The notes beneath the pieces were generated by a model, which had not been told where the DNA came from, ran no database searches, and worked only from the letters and a program-made list of their open reading frames with translations. Source: Pseudomonadota bacterium (GTDB lineage: Bacteria; Pseudomonadota; Alphaproteobacteria; Micropepsales; Micropepsaceae). Taken from it: a DNA stretch of 5,786 nt. The stretch spans positions 1-5,786 of the forward strand of contig JAEZBK010000174.1 of assembly GCA_023427355.1 (NCBI GenBank). Reading direction: 5' to 3'. Below, in pieces: positions 1 through 5,786 of the stretch; position 1 is the stretch's first letter; each line of letters begins with the position of its first letter. The translations under genes and the position numbers were made by a program.

Positions 1-406
<406 letters not shown>

Positions 407-440
407 CGTCCAACCCGCTCGTGAAATCCGCTTATGCCCG

Positions 441-469
441 AAAGAATAAGGGGCGTTGCCGCCCCTTTT
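441..469 (-). terminator. GC hairpin with T-rich tail in the ilvB leader (terminator or attenuator)
   Basis: The inverted repeat AAGGGGCG (448-455) and CGCCCCTT (460-467) forms an 8-bp stem around a 4-base loop. On the minus strand the loop reads GCAA, a GNRA-type tetraloop, and the stem is followed by TTATTCTTT. On the plus strand it is followed by TTTTC, so the structure is symmetrical and could work both ways. It lies about 125 bases past the miaA stop and about 40 bases before the ilvB start. It can therefore be the intrinsic terminator of miaA, an attenuator of ilvB, or both. The hairpin is seen directly; the role is inferred. Confidence 0.6.
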
Positions 470-558
470 CTCATACCCGCCATGTCCGGCGCTCCGGCTA
501 GGGAGCCCATCGGCATGGCGGCCAGGAAGATACAAGGTCTTGCTGCATTGCGGCGCAA

Positions 559-585
559 CTTATGGATCAAAAACTGTCCCGTCAA
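559..585 (-). promoter_or_regulatory. Candidate sigma-70-type promoter for ilvB
   Basis: On the minus strand TTGACG (585-580, five of six consensus -35 bases) is followed after 15 bases by CATAAG (564-559, four of six -10 bases). A 17-base spacing instead gives TAAGTT, a poorer -10. Transcription would start near 552 and give an ilvB leader of about 145 bases that contains the 441-469 hairpin. The -35 starts eight bases after the miaA stop, so ilvB could be expressed independently of miaA. The spacing is short, which lowers confidence. A second possible -10 (TATAAT, 626-621) lies inside the end of miaA. Confidence 0.35.
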
Positions 586-592
586 GGCAATT

Positions 593-1498
593 TCATACGT
601 TAATACGCTCAAATATAGCAATTATATTACTATGTGTGGGATCGAAGCGTACATAATGGGGCATCCGGCCCCGAAACCACGTCATCTGGCGCTTGGCGAA
701 CTGGCGGGTGGTGGTGACGGCCTGCGCGATCGCCGCCTTCTGGCCCACCTCGCCCCGCGCCAGCGCCTGCAAGGGGCGCAGGCCCAGCAGCTTGGCGGCG
801 GGCAATGCGGGGTCCAGCCCTTCCAGGACGCGGGCTTCCTCCAGCCCCTCCTTCACCATGGTCTCGAAGCGGGCGGCGATGGCGGCGCGCAATGTCTCGC
901 GCGGCGGATCGAGCAGGATGCGCGCCAGTTTCCTGTCGCGCAGGATCGGCTGCGCTGGTTCGCGCTGCCATTCCACCAGCGGGCGGCCCGTCGCCTCGAT
1001 CACCTCGAAGGCGCGCAAGGTGCGCTGCGGGTCGGTGGGTCGCAGCCCCGCGGCCGTGTGCGGATCGCGCGCGGCCAGGCGCGCATGCAGGGCGGCCACG
1101 CCAATTTCGTCCAGCAGCGCGCGGGCGCGCATCCGCACCTCATCGGGAATGGGCGGGATGGTGGCCAGCCCCTCCTCCAGCGCCATGAAATACATGCCGG
1201 TGCCGCCGACAAAGACGGGCACCTTGCCCATCGCGCGCACCGCATCCAGCGCGGCCTGCGCGTCTTGCGCCCACCGTCCCACCGAATAGGCCTCGCGCGC
1301 GGGAACATGGCCATACATCAGGTGCGGCACGCGCGCCTGCGCCGCCGCATCGGGCTGCGCGGTCAGGACCGGCGCCTCGGCATAGACCTGCATGGAATCG
1401 GCATTGACGATTGCGCCGCCGATCTTTTCGGCCAATGCCAGCGCGGCGGCCGACTTGCCGCTCGCGGTCGGCCCTGCAATAAGCACCGCATCGAACAT
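593..1498 (-). CDS. miaA: tRNA dimethylallyltransferase (MiaA)
   Basis: MiaA transfers a dimethylallyl group from dimethylallyl diphosphate to N6 of adenosine 37 in tRNAs that read codons starting with U. It acts in the cytoplasm and is the first step toward ms2i6A. The 301-residue length is normal. Motifs in order: P-loop GPTASGKS (9-16); the NADSMQVY motif with Asp34 and the Gln/Tyr pair (32-39); VGGTGMYF (97-104); DPQRTLRAFEV (156-166); and the C-terminal tRNA-binding signature TRQFAKRQMTWFR (264-276). The ATG at 1498 puts the P-loop at the usual distance from the N-terminus. An in-frame ATG at 1528 would add ten residues and overlap serB; neither has a clear Shine-Dalgarno sequence. The last 60 bases of the gene are AT-rich (about 35% GC), unlike the rest. 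Downstream lies the ilvB leader, same strand. Confidence 0.96.
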   Translation of the reverse strand: MFDAVLIAGPTASGKSAAALALAEKIGGAIVNADSMQVYAEAPVLTAQPDAAAQARVPHLMYGHVPAREAYSVGRWAQDAQAALDAVRAMGKVPVFVGGTGMYFMALEEGLATIPPIPDEVRMRARALLDEIGVAALHARLAARDPHTAAGLRPTDPQRTLRAFEVIEATGRPLVEWQREPAQPILRDRKLARILLDPPRETLRAAIAARFETMVKEGLEEARVLEGLDPALPAAKLLGLRPLQALARGEVGQKAAIAQAVTTTRQFAKRQMTWFRGRMPHYVRFDPTHSNIIAIFERINV

Positions 1499-1508
1499 GG
1501 GCGAGACA

Positions 1509-2354
1509 ATGTTTGTTCTCAACGTCATCGGCAAGGGCGCGAACCCGGCGATTTTCGCCCATCTGGGCGACGCGACGATCCTGTCGCCCGGCCTGGCCTT
1601 CGACATTGCGGTGGCGGACGCAGCAGCGCTGAACGCGGCGCGCACGCTGGCGGCAGGCAAGCCCTGGGACATCAATCTTGTCGCCGTGGAAAGCCGCCGC
1701 AAAAAGCTGCTGGTCGCCGACATGGATTCCACCATCATCACGGTGGAATGTCTCGACGAGCTGGCCGACATGGCGGGGCTCAAGCCCCAGATCGCCGCCA
1801 TCACCGAACGGGCCATGCGCGGCGAACTGGAATTCGAAGCGGCGTTGCGCGAACGCGTGGGCATGCTCAAGGGCCTGAAGCTGGAGGCGCTGCAACGCAC
1901 CTATGACGAGCGGGTGCGGCTGATGCCGGGCGCCAAATCCCTGCTGGCGACCATGCGGCGCCACGGCGCGCACACCATGCTGGTCTCGGGCGGCTTCGGC
2001 TTCTTCACCCGCCGCGTGGCGGATGAAGCGGGCTTCCATGAAGAACGCGGCAACATCCTGCTGGATGACGGCATGGCGCTGACCGGGGCGGTGGCCGAAC
2101 CCATATTGGGCCGCGAAGCCAAACTGGAAGCGCTGGAAAGCGGCGCGCAATCGCTGGGCATCGCGCTGTCACAGACCCTGGCCGTGGGCGACGGGGCCAA
2201 CGACCTGGCGATGATCCAGAAAGCCGGGCTGGGCGTCGCCTATCACGCCAAGCCGGTGGTCGCCGCGGCGGCGGGCGCCGCCATCGCGCACAACGACCTG
2301 ACGGCGCTGCTCTATCTGCAGGGCTATCGCGACAGCGAGATCGTCGCCGCTTAA
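1509..2354 (+). CDS. serB: Phosphoserine phosphatase (SerB)
   Basis: SerB hydrolyses O-phospho-L-serine to L-serine and phosphate, the last step of the phosphorylated serine pathway, in the cytoplasm. It is a haloacid dehalogenase-type phosphatase. Numbered from the ATG at 1509 (281 residues): motif I DMDST at 71-75 with nucleophile Asp71 and acid/base Asp73; motif II VSGGFGFF with Ser160; the motif III lysine, Lys205, in REAKLEAL; motif IV GDGANDL with Asp228 and Asp232. The roughly 70-residue segment before motif I is the variable N-terminal domain seen in longer SerB proteins. An ATG at 1497 is in frame and adds four residues. I prefer 1509 because GGGCGAG lies a few bases upstream as a weak ribosome-binding site, while 1497 has none. 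The gene is divergent from miaA with almost no gap and convergent with the degP-like gene. Confidence 0.95.
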   Translation: MFVLNVIGKGANPAIFAHLGDATILSPGLAFDIAVADAAALNAARTLAAGKPWDINLVAVESRRKKLLVADMDSTIITVECLDELADMAGLKPQIAAITERAMRGELEFEAALRERVGMLKGLKLEALQRTYDERVRLMPGAKSLLATMRRHGAHTMLVSGGFGFFTRRVADEAGFHEERGNILLDDGMALTGAVAEPILGREAKLEALESGAQSLGIALSQTLAVGDGANDLAMIQKAGLGVAYHAKPVVAAAAGAAIAHNDLTALLYLQGYRDSEIVAA

Positions 2355-2379
2355 TGGAAGGCTGCGGCGCGGATGTCCG

Positions 2380-3843
2380 CTAGTTCAGCTGCACGCCGAC
2401 ATACGTCACTTCACCGCCGCGGCTGATCAGGAACAGCGCCACGGGCTTTCCCACCTTGGCGGCATAATCGATATGACCGGCCACCTCTTCGGGCGTCTTC
2501 ACCGCATTGCCCTGCACTTCCACGATCACGTCGCCCGCGCGCACATTCTTGCCCGCTGCCGGGCTGCCGGGCGCGACAGCCGTCACCACCACGCCCTGGG
2601 CCTTGGGATCGATGCGGAAGCGATTGCGCGCCGCGTCATCCAGCGCCCCCACCGTCAGGCCCATGCGGCCCAGGCGCGATTGCGGCCGTGGCGCGGGCGG
2701 TGCGGGCTTGCCGGCGCGGTCGGCGGGCTTGTCTTCCGCCAGCCGCGCCACCGCCACGCGATGGGTGGATTTGCGCCCGCTGCGCAGCACATCCACGCTC
2801 ACCGTCTTGCCGATGGGCGTGTTGGCGACGATGCGCGGCAAAGCGCGATTGTCGGCCACCGGCTTGCCGTCGAAACTCACCACCAGGTCGCCATTGCGCA
2901 GCCCGCCCTTGGCGGCGGGCCCATTGGCGGTCACGTCGGAGATCAGCGCGCCCTGGCGCGAGGGCAGGTTCATCGCCTGGGCCAGTTCCTGGGTCACCGC
3001 CTGGATGCGCACGCCGATCCAGCCGCGCCGCGCCTCGCCATACTGGCGCAGCTGTGCGATCACATCGCGCGCCAGGTTGGCGGGAATGGAAAAGCCAATG
3101 CCGACGCTGCCGCCAGTGGGCGAGAAGATCGCCGAATTCACCCCAATGACATTGCCTTCCATGTCGAACAGCGGTCCGCCCGAATTGCCCCGGTTGATCG
3201 GCGCATCGGTCTGGATGAAATCGTCATAGGGACCGGCATTGATGTTGCGGTTGCGCGCCGAAACGATGCCCGCCGTCACCGTGGTGCCGATGCCGAAGGG
3301 ATCGCCCATCGCGATCACCCAATCGCCGATCAGGGCCTTGTCGCTGTCGCCGAAGCGGGTGGCGGGCAGCGGCTTGGCCGGGTTCACCTTCAGCAGCGCC
3401 AAGTCGGTCTGGGGATCGCGCCCCACCACGCGCGCCGGCAGGCTGGTGTCGTCCGACAGGATGACGGTGATCTGCTCGCCATTCTCGATCACATGGTTGT
3501 TGGTGACGATGAAGCCCGACGGGTCAATGATGAAGCCCGACCCCAGCGACGTCACCTGGCGCGGCGCGCCCCCGCGCGGCCCCAGGAAATTCTTGAACAG
3601 TTCCGACAGCGGCGAATCCTCGGGCAGCTGCGGCAGGTTGCCCCGGCCCGCCGGCGCCTTCAGCGTCTGCGAGGTGGAGATGTTCACCACGGTGGGCAGG
3701 AGCCGGGCGGTGAGCTGCGAGAAGCTGGCGGGCGCATTGGGGCGCGGCGTCACCTGTGCCTGTGCGGGGACCGCAAGACAGAGCGACAGGGCAAGGGCAC
3801 CAAATATGCGCATGGGGAAATTCTTCGGGGATTCGGGCCGCAT
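2380..3843 (-). CDS. degP: Periplasmic Do-family serine protease (DegP/DegQ-like)
   Basis: This is a trypsin-like HtrA protease and probable chaperone that degrades or holds misfolded envelope proteins. From ATG at 3843 it has 487 residues. An N-terminal signal peptide (basic residues, then a hydrophobic run about 13-24) ends in AQA with likely cleavage after Ala29, so the product is exported to the periplasm. The protease domain carries His117 in TNNHVIENG, Asp147 in DPQTDLALLK and Ser221 in RGNSGGPLF: a complete triad. PDZ1 covers about 273-364 and PDZ2 about 392-487, joined by a Pro/Ala-rich linker (about 370-389). The loop before the active-site His is short, closer to DegQ/MucD than to E. 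coli DegP. The start at 3843 is chosen because AAAAGGG lies eight bases upstream; ATG at 3813, directly before the hydrophobic segment, is the alternative. Its 3' end faces serB across 25 bases with no clear terminator. Confidence 0.95.
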   Translation of the reverse strand: MRPESPKNFPMRIFGALALSLCLAVPAQAQVTPRPNAPASFSQLTARLLPTVVNISTSQTLKAPAGRGNLPQLPEDSPLSELFKNFLGPRGGAPRQVTSLGSGFIIDPSGFIVTNNHVIENGEQITVILSDDTSLPARVVGRDPQTDLALLKVNPAKPLPATRFGDSDKALIGDWVIAMGDPFGIGTTVTAGIVSARNRNINAGPYDDFIQTDAPINRGNSGGPLFDMEGNVIGVNSAIFSPTGGSVGIGFSIPANLARDVIAQLRQYGEARRGWIGVRIQAVTQELAQAMNLPSRQGALISDVTANGPAAKGGLRNGDLVVSFDGKPVADNRALPRIVANTPIGKTVSVDVLRSGRKSTHRVAVARLAEDKPADRAGKPAPPAPRPQSRLGRMGLTVGALDDAARNRFRIDPKAQGVVVTAVAPGSPAAGKNVRAGDVIVEVQGNAVKTPEEVAGHIDYAAKVGKPVALFLISRGGEVTYVGVQLN

Positions 3844-3851
3844 CTTAGTGA

Positions 3852-3858
3852 CCCTTTT
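3852..3858 (-). promoter_or_regulatory. Ribosome-binding site deciding the degP-like start
   Basis: On the minus strand AAAAGGG ends eight bases before the ATG at 3843. The other candidates, TTG at 3867 and ATG at 3813, have no comparable purine-rich site at a proper distance, which is why 3843 is preferred. Confidence 0.55.
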
Positions 3859-3868
3859 ACCAGCCAAA

Positions 3869-3888
3869 CAGGGCGAAATCGCGCCCTG
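3869..3888. promoter_or_regulatory. Perfect 7-bp inverted repeat in the degP/mrp divergent region
   Basis: CAGGGCG (3869-3875) and CGCCCTG (3882-3888) are exact inverted repeats separated by six bases. In the degP-direction transcript this would be a stable hairpin about 25 bases before the start codon and about 10 bases before the ribosome-binding site. As DNA it could be a dyad operator just upstream of the candidate mrp -35. There is no T-run long enough to call it a terminator. The symmetry is seen; the function is unknown. Confidence 0.35.
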
Positions 3889-3899
3889 ATGTCCGCAAC

Positions 3900-3928
3900 T
3901 TGGTTTCGGGACGGCGGGCCGCTATATG
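3900..3928 (+). promoter_or_regulatory. Candidate promoter for mrp and the downstream oxygenase-like gene
   Basis: TTGGTT (3900-3905) and TATATG (3923-3928) are separated by 17 bases, giving three of six and four of six consensus matches. Transcription would begin near 3935, leaving a 5' leader of about 28 bases before the mrp ATG at 3963. This is the only AT-rich hexamer in the area. Confidence 0.4.
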
Positions 3929-3931
3929 GGG
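3923..3931 (-). promoter_or_regulatory. Possible -10 element for the degP-like gene (heat-shock-like)
   Basis: On the minus strand this reads CCCCATATA, which matches the sigma-32 (RpoH) -10 consensus CCCCATnTA. The only CTTG-type -35 (CTTGGGA, further upstream) is about six bases too far away, so the match is half a promoter at best. The same bases form the -10 proposed for mrp on the other strand. Confidence 0.2.
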
Positions 3932-3962
3932 CGCCGCATTTCCCGAATGTTCCCAAGGCGAC

Positions 3963-5105
3963 ATGGCAGTTTCCCGAAACGACGTCTTGGCCGCGCTGGA
4001 CCAGGTGATTGACCCGGTTTCCGGCCGCAGCGTGGTGCAGCAGGACATGGTGCAGGGCCTGGTCGTCCGTGACGGCCATGTCGGCTTCGCACTGGAAGTC
4101 GATCCTGCCCGTGGCCGCGAAGCCGAGCCCCTGCGCGTGGCGGTGGAAGCCGCCGCCAAGGCGGTTCCCGGCGTGCTGTCGGTGACGGCGGTGCTGACCG
4201 CCCATGAAGGAACGCCCGGCCACGCACACGGCCACGCACATGGTCATGGCCATCACGGCCACGCCGCGCCCCGCGCGCCGCAGGCGCAGCAAGCAAGCCA
4301 GGGACCGCAGGGCGTGGACGGCGTCCGGCACATCATCGCCGTGGCCAGCGGCAAGGGCGGCGTGGGCAAGTCCACCGTCGCGGTGAACCTGGCATTGTCG
4401 CTGGCAAGGCAGGGCCTGAAGGTAGGCCTGCTGGATGCCGACATCTATGGCCCCTCGGTGCCGCGCCTGCTCGACATCAACCGCAAGCCGGATACGGCCG
4501 ACGGCAAGCGCATCGTTCCGGTCGAAAAATACGGCATCAAGGCCATGTCGCTGGGCCTGATCATCCGCGAGGACGAAGCCGCCATCTGGCGCGGCCCGAT
4601 GGTGCAGTCGGCGCTGATGCAGTTCCTGTCCCAGGTCAACTGGGCCCCGCTCGATATTCTGGTGCTGGACATGCCGCCGGGCACGGGCGACGCCCAGCTC
4701 ACCATCACCCAGCGCGTGGCGCTGGCCGGCGCGGTGATCGTCTCGACCCCGCAGGACATCGCGCTGATAGACGCGAAAAAAGCCATCACCATGTTCCAGA
4801 AGGTGCAGGTGCCCATCCTGGGCATCGTCGAGAATATGAGCATGTTCGTCTGCGCCAATTGCGGCCATGAACATCCCATCTTCGGCCATGGCGGCGCCAA
4901 GGCGACCGCCCAGGCGCTGGGCGCGCCCTTCCTGGGCGAGATTCCGCTGGTCCCCAGGATTCGCGAACTGTCCGACCTGGGAACGCCCGTGACCGTGGCC
5001 GAACCGGACGGCCCCGAAGCCGCGGCCTTCGCGGGCCTCGCACGAAAAGTCGCTGCCGCGCTCGAAACCGCGCGCGCGCCCGCGCCCAGGATCGTGCTGG
5101 AATAG
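3963..5105 (+). CDS. mrp: Fe-S cluster carrier ATPase Mrp/ApbC (MIP18 domain plus P-loop NTPase)
   Basis: Mrp (ApbC) proteins bind an Fe-S cluster at a dimer interface and hand it to apo-proteins in the cytoplasm, using a deviant Walker ATPase. From ATG at 3963 the protein has 380 residues. Residues 1-80 are a MIP18/DUF59-type domain, including [14 protein letters not shown]. Residues 87-100 are a His-rich linker with eight His in fourteen residues. A Gln/Pro/Ala stretch follows. The deviant Walker A is [10 protein letters not shown] (129-138), switch I is around [10 protein letters not shown] (158-167), Walker B-like LDMPPGTGD is at 235-243, and the cluster-binding pair is Cys297/Cys300 in CANC. 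All key residues are present. AAGG lies four bases before the ATG. Longer starts further upstream lack support because this ATG begins the known domain. The gene is divergent from the degP-like gene, with a short gene two bases downstream. Confidence 0.96.
   Translation: MAVSRNDVLAALDQVIDPVSGRSVVQQDMVQGLVVRDGHVGFALEVDPARGREAEPLRVAVEAAAKAVPGVLSVTAVLTAHEGTPGHAHGHAHGHGHHGHAAPRAPQAQQASQGPQGVDGVRHIIAVASGKGGVGKSTVAVNLALSLARQGLKVGLLDADIYGPSVPRLLDINRKPDTADGKRIVPVEKYGIKAMSLGLIIREDEAAIWRGPMVQSALMQFLSQVNWAPLDILVLDMPPGTGDAQLTITQRVALAGAVIVSTPQDIALIDAKKAITMFQKVQVPILGIVENMSMFVCANCGHEHPIFGHGGAKATAQALGAPFLGEIPLVPRIRELSDLGTPVTVAEPDGPEAAAFAGLARKVAAALETARAPAPRIVLE
4218..4241 (+). repeat. Two 12-bp tandem units in the mrp His-rich linker
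   Basis: Two adjacent 12-base units, GGCCACGCACAC (4218-4229) and GGCCACGCACAT (4230-4241), differ at one base. Each encodes Gly-His-Ala-His. A looser continuation (4242-4262) adds Gly-His-Gly-His-His-Gly-His. The in-frame near-identity suggests growth by slippage or duplication. Confidence 0.75.
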
Positions 5106-5107
5106 CC

Positions 5108-5734
5108 ATGCCGCCCACCAAGCCGCAGATTCACAGCCTGTTCCCCACGCCGCTTTGCGTGCATTACCTGCCCGTGGCGCTCGAGATGAACGCGGCGCTG
5201 AAGCCGCTGGTGCTGGAAAAGACGGCGAATGCCCGCGCCAGCGCGCAAGGCGCGCAGGCGGCGGAGGATTTGCGCCTGTGGGGCGGCAACCAGGCCGAGA
5301 CGCTGTTCACCGTCGTCACCGACCTGGCCGACAGCATGACCGCCTCGCGCACCGGCGGGCGCATCAAGACGGACTGGAAGATCACCGCCCGCGCCATCGC
5401 GCGCGGCCGCGGCGACCAGCGCGAGATGGCGGCGCGGCCGGGCGCCTTCTGGGCCGGGGTCTATTTCGTGGATGACGGCTATGCCAAGTCGGACGACGAG
5501 GCGCTGGGCGGCCAGGTCGAATTGGGCGATCCGCGCGGGCCGGTGCCCGCGATGATCGCGCCCGCCCTCGCCTTCCGCCTGCCGGGTGGACAGGGCGGCG
5601 GCTTTTCGGAAATCATCCGCCCGCAATCGGGCATGATGCTGCTGCATCCGGGCTGGCTGCCGCGCGCCGAGCGGCCTTATGAAGGCGATGGCCAGCGGCT
5701 GGTGATCGAGTTCGACTTAATCGCGCCGGTTTAG
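5108..5734 (+). CDS. TIGR02466-like putative 2OG-Fe(II) oxygenase family protein, probably lacking metal ligands
   Basis: The 208-residue protein resembles the TIGR02466 / 2OG-FeII_Oxy_5 group, whose substrates are mostly unknown. Visible similarities: LFPTPL near the N-terminus (11-16), PGAFWAGVYFVDDG (111-124), the DPRG segment (141-144), SGMMLLHPGWL (174-184), and RPYEGDGQRLVIEF (189-202) with Arg197 where family members have the 2-oxoglutarate-binding Arg. From memory of the family, the first part is usually HxHPgAxxSGVYYV and the last WLxHxVxPY. Here the positions read A108-A109-R110-P111 and W183-L184-P185-R186, so the expected His ligands are missing. The only His residues are 9, 19 and 180. 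There is no signal peptide or membrane segment, so it should be cytoplasmic. The ATG lies two bases after the mrp TAG, which suggests co-transcription and translational coupling. The alternative ATG at 5186 would lose LFPTPL. Family call fairly sure; activity doubtful. Confidence 0.8.
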   Translation: MPPTKPQIHSLFPTPLCVHYLPVALEMNAALKPLVLEKTANARASAQGAQAAEDLRLWGGNQAETLFTVVTDLADSMTASRTGGRIKTDWKITARAIARGRGDQREMAARPGAFWAGVYFVDDGYAKSDDEALGGQVELGDPRGPVPAMIAPALAFRLPGGQGGGFSEIIRPQSGMMLLHPGWLPRAERPYEGDGQRLVIEFDLIAPV

Positions 5735-5785
5735 CCGCCGCGCACTGTCATGGCCCGCGAATTCGGGGCACCCCGGGTGGCGGCT
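5733..5785 (+). repeat. Widely spaced inverted repeat after the oxygenase-like gene
   Basis: AGCCGCC (5733-5739) overlaps the stop codon and is matched by GGCGGCT (5779-5785) at the window edge, 39 bases apart, with a smaller GGGG-CA-CCCC motif between them. It may be the stem of a terminator whose T-run lies outside the window, or chance in GC-rich DNA. No gene is evident in 5735-5786. Confidence 0.25.
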
Positions 5786-5786
5786 T

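Noticed and set aside
498..548. A 16-residue leader-peptide candidate on the minus strand with two Trp codons
   Set aside because: It has no ribosome-binding site and no run of Leu/Ile/Val codons, and Trp codons make little sense before ilvB. Probably chance.
434..1906. A 490-codon open frame on the plus strand opposite miaA and running on into serB
   Set aside because: It is the Arg/His/Gly-rich shadow of the real genes in GC-rich DNA. miaA and serB have full motif sets in their own frames and this frame shows no family pattern.
2355..2380. GCGG-ATGT-CCGC hairpin in the gap between the convergent serB and degP-like genes
   Set aside because: The stem is only four base pairs with no T-run on either strand, so it is not supported as a terminator.
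3865..3867. TTG start giving a 495-residue degP-like product
   Set aside because: It lies upstream of the good AAAAGGG ribosome-binding site, which instead serves the ATG at 3843, and it would put extra charged residues before the signal peptide.
3932..3960. GGAAC-type ECF sigma factor -35 on the minus strand upstream of the degP-like gene
   Set aside because: GGAAC is present, but no matching -10 (CGTT or TCTGA type) is found 16-17 bases downstream.
2473..4008. A 511-codon plus-strand frame opposite the degP-like gene, longer than that gene
   Set aside because: The composition is low-complexity Arg/His/Ala, with no domain motif. The opposite strand encodes a complete HtrA protease with catalytic triad and PDZ domains.
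3750..5647. Long minus-strand frames (3750-4889 and 4445-5647) opposite mrp and the oxygenase-like gene
   Set aside because: These are antisense shadows with His/Arg/Gly-rich translations. The plus strand has clear Mrp motifs and a family-like small protein.

Overview
The window is GC-rich (about two thirds G+C by eye) and carries six protein genes of housekeeping type. Sequence style and gene order (ilvB, miaA, serB, a Do-type periplasmic protease, mrp) fit an alphaproteobacterium; the order within the class cannot be fixed from the sequence. No RNA gene, insertion sequence, phage gene, CRISPR array or other mobile element was seen.

Layout: (1) 1-406, minus strand: 5' part of ilvB (acetolactate synthase large subunit), cut by the window edge. 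(2) 407-592: ilvB leader with a candidate promoter and a strong GC hairpin followed by a T-rich run, a possible terminator or attenuator. (3) 593-1498, minus strand: miaA (tRNA dimethylallyltransferase). (4) 1509-2354, plus strand: serB (phosphoserine phosphatase), head-to-head with miaA and separated by only about 10 bases. (5) 2380-3843, minus strand: a DegP/Do-family serine protease with two PDZ domains, tail-to-tail with serB. (6) 3844-3962: a short divergent promoter region with a perfect 7-bp inverted repeat. (7) 3963-5105, plus strand: mrp (apbC), an Fe-S cluster carrier ATPase with a His-rich linker. (8) 5108-5734, plus strand: a small protein resembling the TIGR02466/2OG-Fe(II) oxygenase family, two bases after mrp and probably co-transcribed with it. 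It appears to lack the metal-binding histidines expected of the family.

The genes do not form one pathway. ilvB and serB serve amino-acid synthesis (branched-chain and serine), miaA modifies tRNAs, degP handles envelope protein quality, and mrp handles Fe-S cluster delivery. The only new-looking functional link is mrp with the oxygenase-like gene. I see no convincing undescribed multi-gene system. The points most worth a second look are the oxygenase-like protein without its histidines, the His-rich Mrp linker, the near-zero divergent gap between miaA and serB, and the ilvB leader.
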